Assembly (NCBI GenBank): GCA_012735435.1
Contig: JAAYHH010000154.1
Coordinates: forward strand, 1 to 39,272
DNA: 39,272 nucleotides
Source of the DNA: Bacillota bacterium
GTDB taxonomy: Bacteria; Bacillota; Limnochordia; DTU087
Reading direction: 5' to 3'
Within the stretch, counting starts at the first letter, position 1, and every line of letters begins with the position of its first letter. Made by a program: the position numbers and the translations under genes. A model generated the notes under the pieces. That model had not been told where the DNA came from. It worked only from the letters and a program-made list of their open reading frames with translations, and ran no database searches. Of this stretch, positions 32,678 to 39,272 are shown piece by piece.

Positions 32678-32708
32678 GTAGATGCTAGGTTTTCCATACA
32701 GCATCTAC
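32678..32708 (+). promoter_or_regulatory. Leader hairpin in the hom 5' untranslated region
   Basis: A perfect 9-bp inverted repeat GTAGATGCT / AGCATCTAC with a 13-base loop lies 17 bases after the -10 and is followed by TTTTGATTATAG. It could be an attenuator or an operator. No T-box or lysine riboswitch signature is present. Confidence 0.45.
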
Positions 32709-32758
32709 TTTTGATTATAGAAAGATTTTTGGAGGGGCGAAGGCGGAAGCCGAAAAAC

Positions 32759-34054
32759 ATGGACAAACCTTTGAAACTGGGACTGTTGGGGTTTGGAACG
32801 GTGGGGACGGGAGTATATAGGATCCTGCAAAGAAACCGGTCAATCATTTCTGCCCGGGCCGGTGCAGATTTTGAAGTGTCCAAGATCCTGGTGCGGGATT
32901 TGGACAAGCCCCGGGCCGTCGAGGTAGACCGCTCCCTCTTGACTACTGACCCCAGGGAGATCCTGGATGATCCCGAGATTGGAATAGTAGTTGAACTGAT
33001 AGGAGGCCTGGACCCGGCTTATCAGTACATCCAGGAGGCTTTGAGCAGGGGCAAGCACGTGGTCACTGCTAACAAGGCCGTGATTGCCACCTACGGAGCC
33101 CGCCTAATCAGTTTGGCAGCAGAAAACGGTGCAGACCTTTACTATGAAGGGGCGGTGGGGGGCGGCATCCCCATTATCAAACCCTTAAGGGAATCGTTGG
33201 TTGGGAACCGTATTGAAGAGATCATGGGGATTGTTAACGGCACAACCAATTACATTTTAACCAGGATGACCCAGGAGAAGGCGGATTTTGCCGATGTATT
33301 AGGTGAAGCCCAGGCTCTGGGCTATGCGGAGGCTGATCCGGCAGCTGATGTTGAAGGTTACGATGCTGCCCATAAACTGGTCATCCTCGCTTCCCTGGCT
33401 TTTCAAAAGCCCATTGCTATTCATCAGGTATATCGGGAGGGGATTACCAAGATATCCCGGGAAGATATCGCCTTTGCCGAGCATTTCGGGTGCACCATCA
33501 AGCTCTTGGCCATCGGTAAACGGCATCCCCAGGGCATTGAAGTCAGGGTCCATCCCACCTTCATTCCTAACCGCCATCCCCTGGCATCGGTCCACGATGT
33601 TTTTAATGCCATCTACGTGCGGGGTGACGCGGTAGGGGAGCTGATGTTTTACGGGAGAGGCGCGGGAGATCTTCCCACCGGCAGTGCAGTAATCGCCGAC
33701 ATTGTGGATGTGCTGAGAAACTGCAAGCAAGGGACCCACCATCGGGTGGAGACCCTTTGGCAGGATGCTCCTGTGTTGTCCATGGAGGATGTTCGCACAA
33801 GGTATTATATCCGCCTGCACGCGGTGGACAAGCCGGGAGTCCTGGCCCAAGTTGCCGCCAGCTTCGGTGCTGAGGGAGTCAGCATCGAATCCATGATTCA
33901 GCAGGGGCGGGGCGAGGATGAGCCGGTACCTATCGTATTTATTACCCACGAGGTGGAGGAGCGCCGGCTGCGGGCAAGTTTGGCTCGGATTGCCACTTTG
34001 CCTGCCGTTAAAGATATAGCCAATGTGATTCGGGTAGAGGGGGGCGGTCGTTAA
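32759..34054 (+). CDS. hom: Homoserine dehydrogenase
   Basis: A 431-residue NAD(P)-dependent enzyme reducing aspartate semialdehyde to homoserine. Visible are the Rossmann motif [28 protein letters not shown], the catalytic-domain segment [46 protein letters not shown] and a C-terminal ACT domain ([21 protein letters not shown]) for threonine feedback. ATG 32759 is chosen by homology; its ribosome site is weak (AAGGCGG, 12 bases away), and TTG 32729 lacks one altogether. The stop overlaps the thrC start (TAATG). Confidence 0.96.
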   Translation: MDKPLKLGLLGFGTVGTGVYRILQRNRSIISARAGADFEVSKILVRDLDKPRAVEVDRSLLTTDPREILDDPEIGIVVELIGGLDPAYQYIQEALSRGKHVVTANKAVIATYGARLISLAAENGADLYYEGAVGGGIPIIKPLRESLVGNRIEEIMGIVNGTTNYILTRMTQEKADFADVLGEAQALGYAEADPAADVEGYDAAHKLVILASLAFQKPIAIHQVYREGITKISREDIAFAEHFGCTIKLLAIGKRHPQGIEVRVHPTFIPNRHPLASVHDVFNAIYVRGDAVGELMFYGRGAGDLPTGSAVIADIVDVLRNCKQGTHHRVETLWQDAPVLSMEDVRTRYYIRLHAVDKPGVLAQVAASFGAEGVSIESMIQQGRGEDEPVPIVFITHEVEERRLRASLARIATLPAVKDIANVIRVEGGGR

Positions 34055-35121
34055 TGGCCTGGGAGGGAATTATCAAGGCTTATCGAGAGTTCTTGCCGGT
34101 AACAGAGGAAACTCCCGTGGTAAGCCTGCTGGAGGGCAATACGCCGCTAATCGAGGTGTCCCGCTTTGCCGAAGCAATCGGGAGCGATATTCAGTTATTT
34201 GTCAAATACGAAGGCCTAAATCCCACCGGGTCCTTTAAGGATCGCGGGATGACCCTTGCGGTTTCTAAGGCGGTGGAGGCTGGATCTAAAGCGGTCATGT
34301 GCGCTTCCACCGGCAACACTTCGGCTTCGGCGGCGGCCTATGCTGCCAGAGCTGGCCTAAGGTGCATAGTGCTGCTGCCTGAGGGAGCCATTGCCTTGGG
34401 GAAGCTGGCACAGGCCCTTGTGCAGGGGGCAGAGGTAATTGCGGTTAGAGGGAACTTTGACGATGCTCTGCGCATTGTCCGGGTACTTACTGAGCAGTAT
34501 CCTATTACCCTGGTGAATTCTTTGAACCCTTACCGGCTGGAAGGACAGAAGACCGCGGCCTTTGAAATCGTCGATGTTTTGGGAGATGCTCCAGATTATT
34601 TGGCCATTCCTGTGGGGAATGCAGGGAACATCTCGGCATACTGGCAGGGATTTAAGGAGTACAAAGCTAAAGAACTGAGTAGCCGTTTGCCCAAACTCTT
34701 GGGGTTTCAGGCAGCTGGAGCAGCGCCCATAGTGGAAAATCGGGTCATCGAAAAGCCGGAAACTATCGCTACTGCCATTCGCATCGGCAATCCAGCCAGC
34801 TGGCAGAAGGCCGCGGCGGCTAGGGATGAGTCAGGCGGTTTAATTGATAAGGTGACAGATCAGGAAATCCTGGCCGCGTATCAGCTGCTGGCAGAGACCG
34901 AAGGAATATTCTGTGAGCCTGCCTCTGCTGCTTCCCTCGCGGGTGTTGCTAAATTGGCCGCTGCGGGATATTTCCCCCAGGGAGCCAAGGTGGTGGCGGT
35001 TCTCACCGGCCATGGTCTGAAGGACCCTGACCAGGCTGTTGGTGTATCCCGGGAACCCCTGGTTTTGGAACCCAATCTAGAGGATATTGTCGAAGCGGTT
35101 CTGTCACCCGCCAGAAGCTAG
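34054..35121 (+). CDS. thrC: Threonine synthase
   Basis: A 355-residue PLP enzyme converting O-phosphohomoserine to threonine. It has the PLP lysine in [28 protein letters not shown], the phosphate-binding glycine loop [13 protein letters not shown] and [15 protein letters not shown]. It is the short, fold-type-II form usual in Bacillota. It is translationally coupled to hom by a one-base overlap with GAGGGGGG upstream. Confidence 0.96.
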   Translation: MAWEGIIKAYREFLPVTEETPVVSLLEGNTPLIEVSRFAEAIGSDIQLFVKYEGLNPTGSFKDRGMTLAVSKAVEAGSKAVMCASTGNTSASAAAYAARAGLRCIVLLPEGAIALGKLAQALVQGAEVIAVRGNFDDALRIVRVLTEQYPITLVNSLNPYRLEGQKTAAFEIVDVLGDAPDYLAIPVGNAGNISAYWQGFKEYKAKELSSRLPKLLGFQAAGAAPIVENRVIEKPETIATAIRIGNPASWQKAAAARDESGGLIDKVTDQEILAAYQLLAETEGIFCEPASAASLAGVAKLAAAGYFPQGAKVVAVLTGHGLKDPDQAVGVSREPLVLEPNLEDIVEAVLSPARS

Positions 35122-35253
35122 CCCGGTGCCGGCTCAAGGAATGGGACTGTTGATTGTCACCATGCGGCGGAGCTTATCGCTTGACCATATCAATAGCGGC
35201 AGGCAGGATAAAGCTGCCTGAAGAGAAGGATTGAAGATAGATAGGTGGGCAAC

Positions 35254-36171
35254 ATGGGTAAAGGAGTTCGGGTGCTGGTACCGGCTACAACGGCTAACCT
35301 AGGGGCGGGATTTGACTGCCTGGGTATGGCTTTGAACTTATATAATGTCTTTGATTTTGAGCTGGGCTCAGAGGGCTTTACTGCTGCTGGAGAAGGTGAG
35401 GAAAGCTTAAGGGCAAGCAGCGGCCGGTTGATTTATCGAGCATGGCAGGCGGCTTATGAGTATCGCAACCAGGCTGTCCCGCCGGTTAAGATAAATCTTA
35501 AGAGCAATATCCCCATCGGCAGAGGACTGGGAAGCAGTGCTACAGCTATTATCGCTGGCCTCTTTGCTGCCAACTACTTGGGGGAGCTTGCTTTGGATGA
35601 CCAGGAGCTGTTGCTTCTAGCGACGGAGATCGAAGGTCATCCAGATAATGTAGCCCCAGCTTTGCTGGGCGGACTGGTGGTGACGGCTAATGGTGATGGT
35701 GATGGTCAAAGACCGGCACTCCACTACGTGGTTTTAGAGCCCCCCGGCGAGTTACAGGCAGTGTTGGCTGTGCCTGCCTTTGAGTTAAGTACGGCAAAGG
35801 CCCGGAGCGTCTTGCCGAAGAACGTATCTCGCCAAGATGCTGTCTTCAATGTCGGAAGGGCGGCTCTATTGGTAGCTGCATGGAGTTCTAGAAGGTGGGA
35901 CCTCTTGGGAAAGGCAATGGAGGATAGATTGCATCAGCCAATGCGGGCGGCGCTGGTTCCGGGGTTGACCCAGGTCTTAGAAGCAGCTGAAGGGGCAGGT
36001 GCCTTGGGGGCAGCCCTTTCAGGCGCGGGGCCATCGGTGATCGCCCTGACTTTGGAGGAACAGGCTGCTGCCGTATCTGAAGCAATGGAGAGGGCCTTTA
36101 GCGCCCATGGGATTGACTGCAAAATCATTAGAACAACTCCAGCTAGGCAGGGAGCTTATCTGGCTGATTAG
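35254..36171 (+). CDS. thrB: Homoserine kinase
   Basis: A 305-residue GHMP-family kinase phosphorylating homoserine. It has VLVPATTANLGAGFDCLGMALNLYN, the ATP-binding PIGRGLGSSATAIIAGL, GHPDNVAPALLGGLV and the C-terminal GALGAALSGAGPSVIAL. ATG 35254 is preferred to the track GTG 35245 because AGGTGGG (35242-35248) covers the latter. The 132-bp thrC-thrB gap contains a 7-bp hairpin CAGGCAG/CTGCCTG (35200-35220) without a T run. No gene is seen there. Confidence 0.96.
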   Translation: MGKGVRVLVPATTANLGAGFDCLGMALNLYNVFDFELGSEGFTAAGEGEESLRASSGRLIYRAWQAAYEYRNQAVPPVKINLKSNIPIGRGLGSSATAIIAGLFAANYLGELALDDQELLLLATEIEGHPDNVAPALLGGLVVTANGDGDGQRPALHYVVLEPPGELQAVLAVPAFELSTAKARSVLPKNVSRQDAVFNVGRAALLVAAWSSRRWDLLGKAMEDRLHQPMRAALVPGLTQVLEAAEGAGALGAALSGAGPSVIALTLEEQAAAVSEAMERAFSAHGIDCKIIRTTPARQGAYLAD

Positions 36172-36192
36172 CAGATACGGCTAGGAGGGAGA

Positions 36193-37425
36193 ATGTTGAA
36201 CATTGTAGTACAAAAATACGGCGGCTCATCGGTGGCAGATGTCCAGAAGCTGAAGACGGTAGCCCAGAGGATTATCCGGACTAAGAATGCCGGTCATCGG
36301 GTGGTGGCAGTCGTTTCCGCCCAGGGGGATACCACCGATGAACTCTTGGCCAAGGCTAAAGAAATCTCCCAATCACCGCCTAAGCGGGAGCTGGACATGC
36401 TGTTGTCCACTGGTGAACAGATCTCGATAGCTCTCCTAGCTATGGCGATCGCTGAAGAGGGAGAACCGGTGATTTCCCTTACCGGCGCCCAGGGAGGAAT
36501 TTGTACCGATAGTCTCTATACCAAGGCCAAGATCCTGCGGGTAGATCCTGTTAGGGTCCGCAAGGAGCTGGATGAAGGCAAAATAGTGATCGTGGCTGGG
36601 TTTCAGGGCATCAATGACATGGGTGATATCACCACCCTGGGCAGGGGTGGTTCTGATACAACGGCAGTGGCATTGGCGGCAGCACTGGAGGCTGATGTCT
36701 GTGAGATTTACACCGATGTAGATGGAGTTTACACGGCGGATCCCCGTCTCGTTCCTGATGCCCGCAAATTAGATGAGATCTCCCATGGCGAGATGCTGGA
36801 GCTGGCCAGCCTAGGTGCAGTTATTCTGCAGCCTAGAGCTGTTGAGCTGGCGGCTGCCTGGGGAGTGAATATCCATGTTCGTTCAAGCTTTAGCGATGCC
36901 ACTGGTACACTGGTCAAAGGAGACGATCAAATGGAAAAACAGAGAGTTGTCAGCGGGGTCACCAGGGATATGAATGTGGTAAAGGTGATGCTGGTGGATG
37001 TGCCGGACCGACCTGGGGTAGCCCATGAGATCTTTTCTACATTAGCTGCAGAGGGCATCAACGTGGACATGATCGTCCAGACCACCAAACAGGGTCCGGT
37101 AACTGACCTTTTGTTTACCATTAGCCAGGATGATTATGACCTGACCAAGAAGCTCATCGATGGGGTGCGGCAGAAACTGGGCATCAGCAATGTCCTGTAT
37201 AGTGACCGATTGGCCAAGGTGTCTATTGTCGGAGCCGGCATGATGAGCAATCCCGGGGTGGCAGCTACCATGTTTGGGGTCTTGGCTGAGAACGGCATTA
37301 ACATTGAGGTAATCAGTACGTCCGAGATCAAAGTCTCCTGCCTGATCGAAAAGGACAAGGTTGAGACGGCGGTGCAGGCTATCCATGACCGTTTCAAGCT
37401 GGGAGAAGAGGTCTCCATTGCCTAG
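36193..37425 (+). CDS. lysC: Aspartate kinase (monofunctional)
   Basis: A 410-residue aspartokinase that catalyses the first step of the aspartate family (lysine, threonine, methionine, diaminopimelate, dipicolinate). It has [14 protein letters not shown], the [13 protein letters not shown] region, [29 protein letters not shown] and two ACT domains in the last 160 residues ([23 protein letters not shown] and [23 protein letters not shown]). A perfect AGGAGGGA precedes ATG 36193, 21 bp after thrB. It feeds both hom and, indirectly, lysA. Confidence 0.97.
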   Translation: MLNIVVQKYGGSSVADVQKLKTVAQRIIRTKNAGHRVVAVVSAQGDTTDELLAKAKEISQSPPKRELDMLLSTGEQISIALLAMAIAEEGEPVISLTGAQGGICTDSLYTKAKILRVDPVRVRKELDEGKIVIVAGFQGINDMGDITTLGRGGSDTTAVALAAALEADVCEIYTDVDGVYTADPRLVPDARKLDEISHGEMLELASLGAVILQPRAVELAAAWGVNIHVRSSFSDATGTLVKGDDQMEKQRVVSGVTRDMNVVKVMLVDVPDRPGVAHEIFSTLAAEGINVDMIVQTTKQGPVTDLLFTISQDDYDLTKKLIDGVRQKLGISNVLYSDRLAKVSIVGAGMMSNPGVAATMFGVLAENGINIEVISTSEIKVSCLIEKDKVETAVQAIHDRFKLGEEVSIA

Positions 37426-37479
37426 AGGGCAGGGAAGATAGAGCGTAAGGCAGAGGGCGGGAAGTTCTGAGGTGGTTAA

Positions 37480-38211
37480 GTGATCAGAGCGATACTGTTT
37501 GATCTAGACGGCACCCTAGTTCATTATGAATATGACGACTTTCTCAAGGCTTATCTTGATGGCGTAGCCAAGAAGGTAGCACACCTGATAAACCCCCAAA
37601 GATTTGTCAAGAAACTCCTCAAGGCTACGGAAGCCATGATCGAGTCACTGGATGATGCCCGCACCAATAAGCAGGTTTTTTGGGATCACTTTGCCCAGGG
37701 GTTGGAAGTGCCCTTAGAAGAACTAACTCCTCTTCTGGATGATTTCTACCTGCGGGATTATCCAAAGATCCAGGAGATTATAGGTGTCGCTCCCCATCCT
37801 GCAGCTAGAAGCCTGATGGAGCAGCTGATTGGCAAGGGCTATGAGGTTGTCATTGCAACTAATCCAGTTTTTCCTGCCGTTGCGATCCATGAGCGGATGC
37901 GGTGGGGAGGGATTGAGAATTTGTCTTATGCCTTAGTCACAACCTATGAGAATTCCCGTTTTTGTAAGCCCAATATCCAGTACTATGCTGAGATTTTAGA
38001 GGAACTGGGGCGTTCGCCCCATGAGTGTATGATGATCGGCAACAATACCTGTGAAGACCTGGTAGCCAGGGACCTAGGCATCAAGACCTTCTTGGTGGAG
38101 GATTACCTTTTGGATGATGGACCTTTTTGCAGAGAGCCGGATTACCGGGGCAGTTTTGAGGATATGGTAAATTTCTTGGCAACTGAGGAGTTTCTGAAGA
38201 CAGCTGGTTAG
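37480..38211 (+). CDS. HAD superfamily hydrolase
   Basis: A 243-residue HAD phosphatase. It has motif I FDLDGTLVHYEYDDF with the catalytic aspartates, motif II threonine in IATNPVFP, a C1-type helical cap (residues about 18-95), and motifs III/IV in CKPN and IGNNTCEDLVARDLG. The substrate is unknown; a phosphoserine or sugar-phosphate role is not demonstrable. It lies 54 bp after lysC with GAGGTGG before the GTG start. A strong terminator follows, so it is probably the last gene of the threonine/lysine operon. Confidence 0.88.
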   Translation: MIRAILFDLDGTLVHYEYDDFLKAYLDGVAKKVAHLINPQRFVKKLLKATEAMIESLDDARTNKQVFWDHFAQGLEVPLEELTPLLDDFYLRDYPKIQEIIGVAPHPAARSLMEQLIGKGYEVVIATNPVFPAVAIHERMRWGGIENLSYALVTTYENSRFCKPNIQYYAEILEELGRSPHECMMIGNNTCEDLVARDLGIKTFLVEDYLLDDGPFCREPDYRGSFEDMVNFLATEEFLKTAG

Positions 38212-38254
38212 AAGGCTTTCAGCAGATGTGAAAACGGAAGCTTATGCAAAGATT

Positions 38255-38293
38255 AAAGAGAGGCTTGCCCAATGTGGGTAAGCCTCTCTTTTT
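38255..38293 (+). terminator. Strong intrinsic terminator after the HAD gene
   Basis: A 16-bp stem AAAGAGAGGCTTGCCC / GGGTAAGCCTCTCTTT (one G-T pair) with a 5-base loop ends in a T run. Confidence 0.95.
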
Positions 38294-38665
38294 GCGTTTT
38301 TCTCTTTGGTTTGTTCAATCTCATAGCGGCAGGGCGCTTCCGCTTTCACTTCCGTTTGCCGCTTTCCATCCCCTTGGGACCCTATGACCGGATAGGTCAG
38401 AAAGAATGGAGCAGTGCAAGGCCTACGTAAAGGAGGCCAAAAGAAGGAAGGAGAAAAAACACAGAGAAGTATAAAAGAAACAAAGAAAACAGAATACTCC
38501 AGCGAAATGAAGTGATCTTTGTACTTGCAAGAGTATCGGGACGTTAGGTTTAGACTTAGGGCACAGTCCCAGAATTGCCTAAGGGGGTGGTGAGTGGAGG
38601 CAGCCTTTGTGCAAACCAGGTTCTAGCATCGAAGGTATCAGAAGGAATCTGAAAGGAGAATACTG
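38294..38665 (+). other. 372-bp intergenic region before the sugar ABC transporter gene
   Basis: No convincing gene. A 22-codon ATG frame at 38407 is too short and atypical. The left part holds an inverted repeat AGCGGCA / TGCCGCT (about 38325-38363) enclosing a cre-like sequence on the - strand, TGAAAGCGGAAGCG (38335-38348 read in reverse). The middle (38430-38500) is strongly purine-rich. I could not settle on a sigma-A promoter, although one must precede the transporter gene. Confidence 0.5.
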
Positions 38666-39272
38666 ATGAGAAAAACCAGTTTCGCTGTCTGGATCGTCTC
38701 GCTGCTGTTTGTGTGCATGGTTGCTGTTCCAGTCCTCAGTGCCCCGGTATTCGGGCCGGAGGCAGAGTTTGAAGGGAAATTAACTATCTACCTTCAGGCC
38801 TATGCACCTCGGGAGAGGCGAGCAACTGACAGGTGGGATCCGCCCCAGTATGCCTGGCAGATTGCAGCTGATTATCAGAAGATCCATCCTAAGGTTGAGA
38901 TCGAGTTCTTAGATGAGACCTCCACTGGAGAAAACTATGACACCTGGCTGCGTACACGGCTCATCGGCAGAAATGCTCCTGATATCTTTTGGGTTCAGAA
39001 CTTCGATGCCAACCAGACCTACGGTCCGCAGGGTCTGTTGGTTGATCTGCGGGAATACTTGAGTTTGCCCAATCCTTATGCAGAAGGATTTGAAACCTGG
39101 GGCGATATCTTCACTCCCCAGACGTGGGATCCAGTTAAAGGTCCCAACGGCGAACATTATGTCGTTGTAGGCGACGTAGTTGTTACTCCCTGGTTCTACA
39201 ACAAAGATATCTTCGCAGCTGCAGGTCTTGACCCGGACCGCACGCCTGAGACCTTTGGCGAATGGCTGGAGA
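38666..39272 (+). CDS. Sugar ABC transporter substrate-binding protein (partial, runs off the window)
   Basis: The first 202 codons of an extracellular solute-binding protein of the carbohydrate (CUT1) type. A signal peptide MRKTSFAVWIVSLLFVCMVAVPVLSA is followed by the fold's start LTIYLQAYAP, a DYQKIHPKVEIEFLDE strand-helix, TWLRTRLIGRNAPDIFWVQNFD and VVTPWFYNKDIFAAAGLD. No typical lipobox cysteine is seen at the cleavage site, so either the anchor is atypical or another protein holds it. AAAGGAG is seven bases before the ATG. The ORF track omits it because no stop occurs in the window. Permease genes are expected downstream. The sugar is unknown. Confidence 0.88.
   Translation, partial: MRKTSFAVWIVSLLFVCMVAVPVLSAPVFGPEAEFEGKLTIYLQAYAPRERRATDRWDPPQYAWQIAADYQKIHPKVEIEFLDETSTGENYDTWLRTRLIGRNAPDIFWVQNFDANQTYGPQGLLVDLREYLSLPNPYAEGFETWGDIFTPQTWDPVKGPNGEHYVVVGDVVVTPWFYNKDIFAAAGLDPDRTPETFGEWLE

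Noticed and set aside
32662-32758. T-box or lysine riboswitch before hom
   Set aside because: The leader is under 100 bases and lacks the GGTGG-ACCGCG T-box or any lysine-box pattern. GGTGGTAGATGC is only a superficial resemblance.
33299-33949. 216-aa minus-strand ORF
   Set aside because: It is a shadow of hom. No recognisable domain.
38407-38475. 22-codon ATG frame in the 3' intergenic region
   Set aside because: It is very short, Lys/Glu/Arg-only because of the purine-rich DNA, and has no proper ribosome site.

Overview
This 39.3-kb window is a densely packed chromosomal segment of an endospore-forming Bacillota. It is probably a Clostridia- or Limnochordia-like anaerobe of moderate-to-high GC; genus and species cannot be read from the sequence. 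All 39 genes I support lie on the + strand. Start codons are often GTG or TTG, and one is apparently CTG. I see no mobile element, CRISPR array, tRNA or rRNA. The sporulation evidence is strong: spoVS, a spoVAF-like GerA protein, gerW(ytfJ), dacF, spoIIP, a YIEGIA gene with its small partner, and spoIVA.

Layout. (1) 1-2.3 kb: spoVS with a sigma-H-like promoter and a terminator, an M19 dipeptidase, a dodecin and a small membrane protein. (2) 2.3-8.6 kb: a spoVAF-like gene translationally coupled to two DUF2229-type proteins, followed by an acyl-CoA dehydratase activase and lysA. In B. subtilis spoVAF and lysA are adjacent, so the three FeS/CoA-activase-type genes sit inside a known synteny pair. 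(3) 8.6-15.2 kb: an M50 protease, scpA-scpB, DUF2953 (ytfI-like), gerW, dacF, an rluB-type pseudouridine synthase and a BaiN/HI0933-type flavoprotein. (4) 15.2-24.2 kb: an aromatic amino-acid operon (a chorismate mutase-HisC-type aminotransferase fusion, aroF, tyrA, aroA), then cmk, plsC and an ispH-S1 fusion. (5) 24.2-28.2 kb: DUF1614, spoIIP, YIEGIA, a small 'capping' subunit that the ORF track misses, and DUF3189. (6) 28.2-32.6 kb: der, plsY, spoIVA and HU, without the gpsA gene I would expect. (7) 32.6-38.2 kb: hom-thrC-thrB-lysC and a HAD phosphatase. (8) From 38.67 kb: the start of a sugar ABC-transporter binding protein, cut by the window end.

The most useful observation from reading intergenic DNA is a shared promoter architecture. 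Four sporulation-associated positions carry GHATR-N18-CATWHTA-like elements, the geometry of the forespore factor sigma-G (or related sigma-F). They lie before the dodecin gene, spoVAF, gerW and DUF1614-spoIIP. This predicts forespore expression of the dodecin and fixes a later start for DUF1614. Several housekeeping promoters (sigma-A type) and strong intrinsic terminators are also readable.
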